Source: Chaetorhynchus papuensis
Taxonomy: Eukaryota; Chordata; Aves; Passeriformes; Rhipiduridae
Reading direction: 5' to 3'
DNA: 64,000 nucleotides
NCBI GenBank assembly: GCA_013396525.1
Contig: VWYX01000341.1
Span: forward strand, 322,311 to 386,310
Of this stretch, positions 11,346 to 23,650 are shown in pieces. The first letter of the stretch is position 1. Each line of letters opens with the position of its first letter. Under the pieces are notes generated by a model. The model saw only the letters and a list, made by a program, of their open reading frames with translations. It was not told where the DNA came from and did not search any database. The translations under genes were made by a program, and so were the position numbers.

Positions 11346-14300
11346 GCATCCCTCTTTTCCCGGCAACCGCGATCCGGAGGCACCATCTAGTGGTGTCTGG
11401 GTAACGCAGGCTTTCGTTAGTTCTGAGACGCACAGAAGCAGCTTGTGTCATCTGCTAAGTGTGCACCCTCCACCTCCTTCCAGACAGGGAAGGAAACCTA
11501 ACACAGAGTAGACAGGAAGCCCTGCAGAAAGAGGTTTGACAAGCAATTACTCACCGGAGTCACAGACAGGCTCTAGACTAAACTAAGCTTCCTAAAAAGA
11601 CTCAACTGAGGGAGATCAGCACTGGGATGTTACTCCTGGACCCTGCCGTGGCTTCCAGAGCCACAAATGGTGCTCCTAGACAAAGATCTCCCTTGTCAAG
11701 ACAAGGGCTTGCAAATAAGTGGGATTCTCATACCAGATCCTGACACCAAAACCCAGGCAGTTTTGTCAAAAGGAGCAACTCCACTTGATAATGTGGCCAT
11801 TTAATGCAAATTCAGTATGAAGACCATATGGCTCCTATTGTTTTTAAAGCCTCAACTTTTCCCCTTTAACAGCTACTTGTATTCCTCATCGTATCCCTCT
11901 TCAGGAAAGCCAAAAAAAGCAGATGCTGATACAAAGTAAGAAACTGCACCTCACCTAATACTTCGTGTTTGCAGTTTATATTTAGTTATAAGCACTCAAA
12001 CAAGTTACCTTTTTCTTGCATCCAAAGCACTCCACACAACAGTGGAGTTAGTCCCCATTGCCTTTGCCTTTTATAGCCGTGAGTATTTCACATGCAAGGC
12101 TTCTTGAGCTGAAGAAAACATACTTCTCTGTGATTACACCACCCTGCATGGTGCTGGAAACAAAGTTTTCACACTTAGCTGTTTACATATGGTGTTCTCA
12201 TATCATCCAGGGACAATAATGCCCAGCTTCTTTCAGTAATGCTTGAGCCAAGAAAAGGGTGAAGAGTTTTCTTGCAGGCATTTGCCTCACTTTGTGTCTC
12301 AGTGCAGAGCTGAGCTGGTTTTGTGTGAATGACATCTCTGAGTTTTCTGTCACTTTTCCCCTCTCAGAGGTTTACCCTTTTCTGGCACCGACATTTTGTA
12401 CAGTCAGCTACCAGCGCTCTTACTCTGGCCCTTACTCTCCATACAAAGAAGAAAGCAGCTCCTTTACTCTTTATATTGTCTCTCCAAAGACACTTTCATC
12501 CTGTGAATGTATTTGTTTAAGGAATATAAAAATAAACAGCATTTCCTCACCTGTAACAATGGATATAAATTTTTAATTTCTTTTCAGCGTCCTCTGCAGA
12601 TTCTGCACTAGAAGCACTCTCCCAGGTTCATCAGGTTTTTGCCAAGAAACGTTCCAAAATTATTGAACTATCAGGATAACACCACAGCCACACTTTGACC
12701 TGCCTTGAGCCAGACTGGCCTCCCGACTAGAGCCTGCAAGGAGCCCTTTGGTGCCAGCCATCGTGATCAGCAAGGGCAGGATCACAGCACAGTCAGACTG
12801 GGAGGAGCACAGAGATTCTGGATGGTGCCAGTGTGAGAGCTGAGCCCAGTGGCTGGCTCCAAACTCGAGACAGGAAGAAGACAGATTATGGAATGGGAGC
12901 TTATGACTCCATCTTTGGCTTCTTGACAGGCACTAGTATGGCTTTCACCTCCACGCTGGCAGGGATCATGTGTCTGCACCATGGTTATGCTGGGAGCCCT
13001 CTGTTGGTATTAAACTGTGGTCAAAAGCAGGACTGCTTCAGTAACTGTAGTATCAAAAATAATAAGGGTATATCTTTAAATTCAGATTGAAAAAAACCCC
13101 AAACCCCAAAACTGAAAAAAAAACCAAATTCTGCAGATGTTTCTATAGGATGGCAAAGCACAGGTCCAGGATTGCCTCCCCTAGTCTTCTGCAAAGGAGC
13201 TGAAATAGTTGGGCTGATTCTGTCAGGAGTATATTCAGCCAGAGGCAGGTACCCACCATGGAAAACAGCAGCTTAAACAATTTATTGATGCTGAAAGCAA
13301 CAGAAGACTTGCAGATAAGAATGTCAAGAAACCTTAACTATAGCTGTTACCTCCTGCACAGCCTATAATTAGATACCAGGGTATACCTTATACATACTTA
13401 AGATCCAAGCCAGAACGCATTTTGCTTATTTTTCCATCTCTGCATTCCCATCTGGGCTCTTTGTATTGGTGCTTGCCAGCTTTCTGACAAAGCAATGTAT
13501 CTGTGGCTGATAGCTGATAGGAACCATTGTGAAATATGTTTGCTTCAAAACAAAAATGGTATTAATTTTTTTCTCTAAATAAGTGCTGAGAACAGTAAGG
13601 TTTAATTTCCTGCCTCCCCCCTTTGCTGACTTCTCTTGTTAACCTCAATTTATTTTTTCACCTCAGCCTGTAAGAGAGTTTTACAAACCATGGTGTTATT
13701 TCAAAACTTATTTTTCATTCTGGTGCCTGGCTTGGGAAAACATCTGAGTATTCTACATTTGTTTTTTAAAAAAGACCCTTTTTTTGATGCCTAAGCACAC
13801 CCTGAGAACCTTGACTTTAGACAGCCATTTTTGGATACCATGGCCTAGCAAAGTGCTGCTCAGATTCTTATGTCTAAGGGACGACTGTGGCCCTTCTTGG
13901 ATGTCAGGAAACACAGCCCCTGTTTCAGAACACGTTTTCAGTCCTGCTCTTTAGCCCTTCAGTAGGGGAGACCCAGGAGGTGTGTGTGGGCAAGGGTTGC
14001 TCCTGTGCACACACACCCGACAGTGCCCTTGGTGCTGCATTTGCAGAAGAGGGCAAAGGGAGGATCTGGCTGGAACATGTTTGTAGCTACCCATCCCCGG
14101 CTGGGACGCTGCCCAGAAAGTGCCCTGGGCAGCCCATACAAGAAGTGACATCGTATCACCAAGTCAGTGAGAGCAAAGTGGCATCAACACTCACAGGCCA
14201 CTGCTTGGGAAGGAAACAGGCCAGGCTGGGAGGAAACCCACCCTACCCCCCACCAGAACAGCAGGCATCAGGCTGTCTCTCATTTCCTCTTCTGTCTTTT

Positions 14301-14985
14301 AACAACTCACTTTAGGTAGCGTAGGCTTGAAAGAGAGAATTTAACCAGCTGATCAAGTGGCACTGCTTGTTGGCTGAAGGCTATCAGATGAGACAAGATG
14401 ATACAGTGCTATGGTAATGCAAGCACTTCTTTTTCATGTGTCTGCATCATGAAGCCATTTTACCTGTCTTGGGTCTCTCAGAGAGTTGGAACAGTAGAAA
14501 AATGCTAAAAGGCATCTGAAAAAGTCACTGCACCTAGAAAAAAACTGCGGCGCTGTTTTGGGATAGTAGCAGAGAGTACAGCAGGAACGAGCTTGATATT
14601 CAGCTCACAACCTGCTAAAAAGCCAGTGAGCACATAGAAGATCTGACTGAGCATTTTCCCCTCTTTATGTGACCTAGTGTCAGGCACGAAGTTCCGAGAA
14701 GCACACCATGCCAGTGAAGATGGATATTTCCACACCAGCCATAACAGTACAGAAAAATCCCTCAGCACTAAAAATCAGTAGATCTGTGCCTACGCTGGGC
14801 CATAAGCTTTGATCTCACATTAAAAACCCAGAACTACCTAAAGCAAGTAAAGATTGTGTTGAAGGACAACACTGCTCTCTCCCATTTCTAAGAATGAATC
14901 AAAGCAGTTTTAAGGTTGCTTCACACTGGATAGAAGAAACCTGCAGCCAGACCCCAGCCCAAGAGCTCTGCAAGACCCGTAGAGG
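11346..14985. other. Gene-free sequence
   Basis: No gene or transposon recognised. A CTCF-like match lies at 11380-11393 directly beside the CR1 end. A 142-residue open frame at 13887-14315 has low-complexity composition and no recognisable domain. Confidence 0.7.
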
Positions 14986-15171
14986 CACAGAAGGGCAGAG
15001 CTGCTGAGTTTGGAAGGTGCCTCTGCAGATGGTTTGTTCAGCCTCCCTGCCCAGACTGGAGCAGAAAAATTCTCAGGGCCACATTTGATTGTGTTTTGAG
15101 CATCTCAAAGGGTAGAGATTCCACCACCTCTCTGGGCAATCTGTTCCAGTGGCCAACCACTCTCACAATGG
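14986..15171 (-). mobile_element. CR1 LINE 3' fragment, diverged
   Basis: About 185 bases with the CR1 3' UTR pattern: 'gagtttggaaggtgcctctg' at the start, 'ttccaccacctctctgggca' in the middle and 'ctgttccagtggccaaccac' near the end (plus strand). A second small CR1-like piece, 'ttcatttggaagggacctac', follows at 15206-15240 after a short AGAGC repeat, and may be a separate 3' end. Confidence 0.7.
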
Positions 15172-17312
15172 AAAATCAGAGTAGAGCAGAGCAGAGCAGA
15201 GGTTCATTTGGAAGGGACCTACAACACTCATCTGGTGCAGTGGCAGGGTGTGGGCCGTGTGTCTCACATGACAGATGCTGATCTCTGCTGGGATGGAGCA
15301 GTTGTAAGGCTGCCTGTAGGAGCTGCTGGGCACAGCCAGAGTAAGTTCTGATGGCACCACCTGGCAGGCTTTACCTGTGACACAACTTCTGTTGAAGCAC
15401 CGTCACCAGGCTCTGGATGTGATTATTTTGATGAATAACATTCATACATCACCTCTCTGCTGGAATTTAATTGACATAAGGAACAGAACATAGAAGAAAC
15501 CTGTGCTGCACAGTGACCCAAAGATATATGGGGGGCTACTTACAAGCTCTGGTGAAAAATGGGAGAATAATAACACCTATTTCGCAAGGTATTTGACTTA
15601 TGGGCTTATAACTCTTAAATCTTGGCAAACGTGCTCCAGAATGAGTTGGAAATATGAGAAATTTACTGCACACTAAGCATTCTCCCCCTAATGAAAGCAG
15701 TGGGGCTTCCCACACCTCCTATTGCCTCCTCCTGCCATTCATCACCAAGCAGAGGAAAGACAGAAGCTCCAAAGCACAGAGGTAGAAATATGATCCTGAC
15801 ACCTGGTTTTACACCTCGATCTACCCCTTATTTCAGCAAAGGCTGCTCTACACCATCAGCCTATCTATCAGTCCAGTTCACATGATGGAGGATGCAAAGA
15901 GGAGGGAAGAGACAGGATGTCAGGAAAGCTCTATTTCTGAGGTGTGAGGGAGGAGTAATTTGGACAAAGCACTTTGTAACTGTGGTGCAGGGCTGCTGTC
16001 GCTTGGGGGCTGAGGTGACACACACCCCGATTGCTTATGCTAGCCAAAAGCACAGGACATGAAGCCCAGTTCCTTTTGCTGCTGCTGCTACCACCACTGG
16101 CTCCCCAAAGGGGCTTCAAACCCTGCCCTGTGTCCCAGGGATGGTGCCCAGCCAAGCTGGCTAGGTCTAGAGAGAAGAAAGATCTGTGCTGGGAGACAGC
16201 CAAGGAAAGTGGTCTGAAAGAGCTCTGTGAAGGCATTTAGAGATGGAAAAACTATAGATACCTCTTAGGAAATTAGAACCAGTAAAAGTAAGATGTGAGG
16301 CCATAGAGAGAGGAACAGAGTGAAAAGGTGAGTGACTGCAGGCAGAATGATGATTTGTTTGCTCTGAATTAATGAAGTATTTTGTCTGCACAGATCCAAA
16401 GGACTATAAAGTTTCAGCCTGTGCTTGTTTTCAATGCTTATTATTTCTTGCCTTTATAGCAAGAGGCCTTTATAGCTTGACAGCAGAAATAAAGCAGTCT
16501 ACCAGAAAACAAGCGAGGCGTGAGCTGCGGTAAGAACAAGGGGAGATCTGTTTACCAGGCAGGATGAAAACGTAAGTAATTAGCTTACCAACAGGCAGAG
16601 ACTGCTCAATCAAAAGGCAACATGATGCACAGAAGACCTTTACTGATGGACACAAAGTATTTCAAGGAGATCAAATTCAAACTCAGCTAACAAGAATTTA
16701 ATGGTGCTGTCATTAGTAATTCAGATAGCTCTTACAAAAGACATCACTTGCATTATCCAAACTTTTCCAAACCATTTTATTATTCATAAGCTATTCATCT
16801 GGCCCTTTGCAGCGAACCCCAGGCTGACTGGAGATGGTTAATGAACATCCTGTTCAGACTGACTGGGGATGAGAGACGGCCTTAGGCAGAGTCACAAAAG
16901 CAATTCTGTGATTGTAAAAAGGATTTTTTCAGCTGAAGAAGAAGTGTGGATGAAGGTCAAAACACAGGTCAGGATGTAGAAGTTAAGAGACTCTCAGTTC
17001 TGATCTACCAACGTTCTGTTTGATGCTCAGTAAAGTATGATCTCCACATGTATTCATTTCAAAAGCTGAAATAATGGTAATAGTTTCTTAATTCAAAAGG
17101 CCACTGTCATGACTAATTACAAAAAATGTTTATAGAACACTATCAAATTTTTGGGCATAGCACATCAGAGAAATGCAAAGTATTGTTTACAATCACAGAG
17201 AAAAGTCTATGTTAAAACTATCAAGGGTGCAAATTCAGGCATTTGAAAGCTGGAGATTTTCAAAACTAAGAGTATAACTAGAATTGTAGTTTGACTTCTC
17301 TGTCTGCATGTA

Positions 17313-18312
17313 CAATCACAGAATCATTAAGGCCAGAAAAATCCTCCAGAATCATGAATTTCAACCTTTGAATACCACCATGCCAACTAAACCAAATTGC
17401 AAAGTGTCACGTCTACTCATTTTTTGAGCACTTCCAGGGATGGTGACCTTACCACTTCCCTAGTGAGCCTGTTCCAATGTTTAACCACTCTTTCAGTGCA
17501 GAACTTCTCCTAATTTTCCTAACCTTGAACCTCCCCAGTGCAACTTGCAGCCACTTCCCCTTGTCCTGTCACTACTTACCTGGGAGAAGAGGCCGATCCC
17601 CACCTGGCTACAGTCTCTTTTCAGGGAGCTGTGGAGAGTGGTCGGGTCTCCCCTGAGCCTCCTTTTCCCCAGGCTAGACACCCCCAGCTCCCTCAGCTGC
17701 TCCTCACAGGACTTGTGTTCCAGACCCTTCCCCAGCTCCATTGCCCTTCTCTGGATACGCTCCAGCACCTCAGTGTCCTTCTTGCAGTGAGGGGCCCAGA
17801 GCTGGACACAGGATTCAAGGTGGGGCATCACTAGTGCTGAGTACAGGGGGACGATCACTGCTGTGGTCCTCTGGCCACACTATTTCTGGTACAGGCCAGG
17901 ATGCCACTGGCCTTCTTGGCCACCTGGGCACACCTGGTTCAGCTGCTGTCAACCAGCACCCCCAGGTCCTTTCCTGCTGGGCAGCTTTGCAGCCACTCTG
18001 CTCCAGCCTGTGCATGGGGTTGTTGTGACCCAAGTGCAGAATTTAGCATTTCACCTTGCTGAACTTCACACAGTTGGCCTCGTCCCATCAATCCAACCTG
18101 TCCAGATCCATCTGCAACACCTTCCTACCCTCCAGCAGGTCAACACTCCCACCAACCTAATGTCATCTTCAAACTGACTGAGGATACACTTAATGCCCTT
18201 GTCCAGATCATTGATGGTGGCATTAAACTGGGCTGGTCTCAAAATTGAGCCCTGGGGAACAACCCTCGTCACTGGATTTAAGTGCATTCCCCACAACTCT
18301 CCAGGCTGGAGC
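17313..18312 (-). mobile_element. CR1 LINE, about 1 kb including part of reverse transcriptase
   Basis: The longest CR1 copy in the window. On the minus strand it runs from reverse-transcriptase core to 3' end. Minus-strand fragments show VVPQGSILRPAQFNATINDL (the conserved PQGS motif, 18296-18066), then, after frameshifts, MGHNNPMH, and finally PLYSALVMPHLESCVQLWAP with CEEQLRELGVSSLGKRRLRG (17858-17493). The catalytic YADD-type box reads FEDD here, and the frame is broken at least twice, so it is a dead copy. Overlapping plus-strand open frames at 17538-18177 are only its complement. Confidence 0.92.
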
Positions 18313-18757
18313 AGGGTGGTACAAGGTGCACTGCAAACACGACAATCACTTCAGGACAGTGTATGGCAGCAGCAGGGCCAGTGCTCTCCCTCTGTCAGTG
18401 CACACATACCAGACACCACGTATGTACAAAGGGGACAGACTTGCTCGTGGGGATGCGAGCAGAGCTGGCCAAAAGCCTAAATAGCCACAACCCCCAAACT
18501 TTTCTACAGACAAAGAATTAAATATTTAAGGGTGTGTGATAAAAAATGATGCTGGAAGTATCCACACTGGATATGTTACACCTACAGAAAGCAACACAAC
18601 ATTCAGTAGTGTTAGATACAGTGACTGGTAGCACTTTGGCGTTCAACTTTGTTAGAATTTGTTTTTCACTAACTCTTCCTGATGTTGCTTTTCCTTCTAT
18701 TGGATCACTTCTTTTGCCATGTTTGTGGCATCCCATACTGCTGCTTTTTGATTTCTA

Positions 18758-18833
18758 CATTTCTTCTTCTACTCCTTTCACCCCTTCTGGTTTTCCTTCC
18801 TCCTTTTTCTCTCAGTTTTTTTTTTTTTTTTTG
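18758..18833 (+). repeat. Polypyrimidine tract ending in a T run
   Basis: About 75 bases almost purely C and T, ending in 17 T. Probably simple-sequence expansion; no gene is associated with it. Confidence 0.7.
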
Positions 18834-21800
18834 AGGAAATACTGGAAGTGTGTGTGAGGAAAAAGCAATCTCCTCTCTTTTCCTCATATGCATTTAATCT
18901 TTACCGTGTTATTTTCCTGTCATCTCAGCAAGAGCCCCATGAATGCCCTCCCACTTCCACAGCCCAATATCTTCAGTTAAAAACCAATTTAACTGGCAAG
19001 AACTGAGGCAACAGATTAGCATAACTTTGATTACAAACTGCACTAGGAAACTGAGAGAAGATCCAAACTAAGACAGGAAGAAACAACAGATAGCAGAGGC
19101 CAAGAGGGTTTGTGATTACCAGGGAGCTCAGTGAAGAATCTACCTGCAGCCCTGGCAATCATGCAGCCTGAATGGCTGTGTGGCAGCCTGTGCAAACTAC
19201 AAGGAGGCTGCCCAGAGCTCTGCCTCTTCTTCCTTCTCAATACGATTTCTGTATGGAATTACCCAGAGGAAAGTTAGGCTCCTGGAGAAGAAATACAACT
19301 CAAAGTCGAGTGCGTAGTGAGCAAACTTGATAAGAAATATTGCAGGGGAGATGAAATTTCAAAGGGAGAAATGGGTTAGTGATAAACCTCTCACACCCAA
19401 GTAAATTTTTCATGTCAATTAAGCTTGGGATGGGTCTATTAGGTTTCGTCGGACTTACAACACCGCACATGAGATCAGAATCGTCCTATGGTATTTTAAA
19501 TATTATCCTCTCTTCCCTGCCCTGTTCTCCCCCCAGCATGAAAGTGTCTGTCTGAAGGACAAGAGTCACATTTGCACGACCCAAGTAACAGGACTCAAAG
19601 TGTGCTAATGATCCAAGCTGTTGCATTTGGCATTTTGAAAGGGCAAGGCTAGGATCTGAGATTATGGGCACAAAGACAGATTTAAGCAAATCAAATTCAC
19701 ACAAATATTCCCATATAGCCCACTAACTTGAATTACAATGTTTCCAGAGGTGACATTTAACTATAGCATTTGGAGCAAAAGGACATGCCTTCCTAAGACA
19801 ACTTTTTCTTTGTCTTCCCAGAATGATGTTCTCTCCCAGGACAGAGGGATAGAGCGCCCACTGCGATAAATGAAGTGGAAACCTCAGTTAAAAACATCCA
19901 GTTGTTTCACATAGAATTAAACATTCCTTTCTTTAGAAGAGTACTGATTTTTGTGCAGGCAGAGAAATCAAACTGGGTCTGAGATAAAACACTGATTGCA
20001 CAGGGCCACCAACAGAATTGTCCAGGAACAACAGCTGCAATTTAGATTCACAGCCTGTCTTACCTCAGCTTACTTACTCTAGGCATGCAAGTCACCAGAG
20101 AGCACCACAAAGCATATTTAGATTCCCAGTCTTACACGCCCTTCAGCCACGCCCACTGCAGAACTCATCTTTCAATCATGAGCAAAGTTTCTGTCAATTG
20201 TACAAGCTAACCCAGCTGTGCTACAAGCAGTTTTATTTGGTCTGACTGTGGAGATAGGAATCAGTTCATTTGGCTCGTTGAAAATCCCAAGTGGCTCAGC
20301 TTCCCCCAGAGCATTTCCTCAATAACCTGTGTAAAAGATGCTGCAATCACTGCTTAAAGTACCCGAGGCTTCATGGTGTCTGCAGATAATCCAATCAACA
20401 GAGATGTAAATGATGTGAAGAGCTTGGGACACCCTGAGCTAGAGAGGTGTGCTGTCCCTGTGCCACCATGCATGTAAGACAGACTGAGAGGCACAGAGAC
20501 TGAACCTGATCCCCTTTTCTCTTTCAGAGAGAAGAAACTGAGACAAGGCTCTGCAAAGGCTTCCCTGGTCAGCACATCTTGAACCCCATTTCTGAGTACA
20601 TCCTTATTCCCACAAAAAAAGGCTCCAAGCTGGTTGTTCTCAAAGGACTTGGCTGGCAAAACTTAGTCTTCCCCTTTGCTTCCACCACAAGAAGCAGCAG
20701 CAGCACTAACTCCCCTGGTTACCTCCTGCCAGAAACATCCTCCTCATCCCGGCACAGAACTCTCCGAAGGTGACGAGTATGGGACTGCCACCCCCTGGTG
20801 GGTACAACCTTCACAGGCCTTAATGTCACAACTTCTGCCCCCTGGCCTGAGCAAACGAGAAGTGAAGGAAGCGTTATGCTCTGTGAACGGTTGGGCATAA
20901 GCACAAAAGCTCTGAAGTTCATTTCTCCACCTCCATGCTCCAGGCTGGGCTTCCCAAGTTACCAATTATTCAAGAGACAGCAGGCCCCCACTCCCAGAGG
21001 AACAGATGTTCAGTCCTTGGGTCCTTTGCTAAGGATGTCTCTCAGTTAACCTTATCTGCAACCATAAAGTCAGCCTGACATATTACTGACCCTCTTCCAA
21101 GTGTGTCCAATGCATCCTCAGAGATTTCGCTACCTGGTACAGACGTTCACCTTGTTTGAGTTGTTAAACCAGTTGTAACTGCTGTGAGGTACTTGGGAAG
21201 GTGACTGATACTTCTCAGGAGTCTCTAGTGGCAGAACAGTGGCTATAATTAACCATAACTTGTTTTCCCTCCTTCTCCCCCTCGCTCTCAGAGTGAACGT
21301 GGCAACACGTATCGTAAGTGTGTGCACTGAAGCGTGACTCCAAATGAAACCATTGCCTTTGCTGAAAACGAAAACCAACCCCAAATGTAAAATGGGCAAA
21401 TAAAGTTTCAGATAAAACCAAAGAAATCATCATACTCATGATTTCTCCAACAGCATTATTTTCTGTTCCCCGAGGAACAGCTGTTTTCAGACTAGATTAG
21501 CATCATTCTACTGATGACCCTTCAGAGTAAAGTTTCAGGGCAGCAGCTTCTCAAGTTCTACATGATTTACCATCTATATTTTTGTTGTTGCTGCCAAGCA
21601 TCTTTGCAAGTGCAAAATAACACTGCTCATTCCTGATCAGCATGAGAGGGATCTCCCATCTCCAGGCATCCACGTCACACAGACAACCATGGAAGGGAAG
21701 CTAAGCTGAAAGCAGTGCAGAAACAGCAAAATGCAGTGTCTGAAATGCAATATGGAAAGAGCACTAAAGACTCTTCTTGGGGTTGTTGGGGATGTGAGCT

Positions 21801-23210
21801 CTGTTCTTATTCAACGTGATGCCTCTAAATGCAATGGGCCTGTGCCCATCAGGGAATAGTGCCCCAGGAACCCAGGCAAGAGCAGAAAAAGTCATTAATC
21901 AGTACACTGTAAGTAAAACAGAAAAAGCTTTCAGCTTCCTGATTCTTTCCCTCCAAAGGGCTCCTGCCCTGTTCATCCAGCATTTTACACTGCAATGGTT
22001 AAAATTTGCCAGATGACTTGTTAAAAGCACTTGCTAGCATTTCCACACAGTTTCTAGCACAGTACCAATGATGTTCTTTACACAGAGGGACAATAACTTT
22101 CGTATTGAGAGAGAGAAGAGGAAGCCAAGGCCACTACCACTCCCACAGGGGAAAAATAAGTGGGAAAACGTGTCACATACAAAGGGGGGACCCTGCCCAG
22201 CTGCCACCAGAGGAGCAGGAAAGCACAACTGCTGTTAGGCTCCCTGTATGTCCATCATCACCCACTCGGTGTAGCAGCCAGCAGAGGGCAACGCCAGCCT
22301 ACATACACACCACTCCAAAAGCAAACAGGGTGGCCCTGTCTGCCAGCCAGTGTCCCAACACTGTCCGAAAACTGTGAACTAAATAGGATATTTCCCCTTT
22401 GCAGACTTGTGGCACTCCAGCACTGATTGTGCTCACTCTTTTACTGATGCAGCCCTGAACAGCTCTGTGTGCTGTGGCATGGGGAAACGGGGACCTGGAA
22501 GGACCTGTCTGACCCCTTCAATACAAAACCTTTTTATTTTTCATCAGCCTCACAGCTGTGCAATTGGCTTTCCTGAACCACTTGCTATGCACAATGGTCT
22601 GAGCTATCATCTGCTGCCTTTCAGCTGTGAGGCAGGTAACTGATAAGCAGTTTTGTGCCGCATGATTTCTCTGTACTGTAAAGCATGCCTGGTTGAGCCC
22701 TTGACACTGGGCTGTGCTGCTTGACATCCTTAATGCCTTCCAGAAAGGTGCCACGCAGAACTGCAGTCCCAGCTAACAGGGCACAGAACAGGGTTGGGTG
22801 TGAACTCACTCACCTCAGAGCTACAGCCATGGTCATTCTCTCAAGCTGTTGCCTCTCCCGTCAGTCATTCCCCAAAGCAAAGCAGTCGAGTTTTGTACTG
22901 TTGCAAGGGTTTTCAGGCATTACATAATAAAACACTGCCTGTGTACGACCAGAAACTTCAGGCCATGGCAAGATGGACTGCTTTATGTAGTGAGAGGAAC
23001 AGAGCACAGCTAAGAGAGACAAGGGCAGCAATGCTGGTGTGCAGGGAGAGCACTTGGAAGAGCAGGGAAGTGCCTGGGCTTGCTGGACTCCCAGAAGGAG
23101 CTGGGCCTGAGGTGCCAAGAGGAAAGCAATTCAGGCAGGTGCTTGGGCAGAGCAGGGCTTTTATGGGTGAGAGTTGCAGGAATTTCTCTATGGGTTGGAT
23201 GAGTTTAAAT
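18834..23210. other. Gene-free sequence
   Basis: No gene or transposon recognised. It contains two of the better CTCF-like matches, 20788-20801 (minus) and 22278-22291 (plus), pointing away from each other. Confidence 0.65.
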
Positions 23211-23412
23211 GAATCAAATAATTGGGTTGGAAAAGAGCCTAAAAGGTGTTTAGTTCTAGTGCAAACCCCCCTGCCATGGTTTGGGACACCTTCCACTAGA
23301 CCAGGTTGCTCAGAGCCCCATCCAACCTGGCTCTGAACAGTTCCAGTGATGAGGCATCCACAACTTCTCTGTGCAGCCTGTTCCAGTGTCCCACCACCCT
23401 CACAGTGCATAG
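23211..23412 (-). mobile_element. CR1 LINE 3' fragment
   Basis: The plus strand shows the complement of a CR1 3' UTR: 'attgggttggaaaagagcct', 'cccctgccatggtttgggac', 'caggttgctcagagccccat', 'cacaacttctctgtgcagcc' and 'tgttccagtgtcccaccacc'. It is about 200 bases long. Confidence 0.88.
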
Positions 23413-23499
23413 CCTCTATCAAGGAGGGAGAAGGTGGGAAGAGCTTGGCTCCTTTAAAAGCTTCTCCTAGGCACAAGGGGGCTGTACTTAGGATGAACA

Positions 23500-23650
23500 T
23501 GCACCTTGTAACCTCCAAGTCACTGATAAAGCTGTTAAACAGGGCAGTGTCAGGAAAGACCCCTGCATTACTCCACTTGTCTCTGGTACGATCCATTAAG
23601 CACTCCATTGCACCAACCTCCCAGCAGAGGCTGTCCCACAGGAACAGGGG
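23500..23650 (-). mobile_element. Probable CR1 reverse-transcriptase relic
   Basis: Just beyond the CR1 3' fragment, the minus strand encodes NAGVFPDTALFNSFISDLEV, which resembles the CR1 'GVPQGS...LFNIFINDLDEG' region in spacing and hydrophobic pattern. The intervening enzyme C-terminus is missing, so it may be an internally deleted part of the same insertion. The match is diverged and judged by eye. Confidence 0.45.

Noticed and set aside
13887..14315. 142-residue plus-strand open frame
   Set aside because: Pro/Ser/Gly-rich chance frame; two overlapping frames on the other strand are equally long in relative terms.
17538..18177. Several overlapping plus-strand open frames
   Set aside because: They are the complement of a CR1 reverse-transcriptase segment read on the minus strand.
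22794..23336. 180-residue plus-strand open frame
   Set aside because: It runs into the complement of the same CR1 copy; composition is low complexity and no domain is recognisable.
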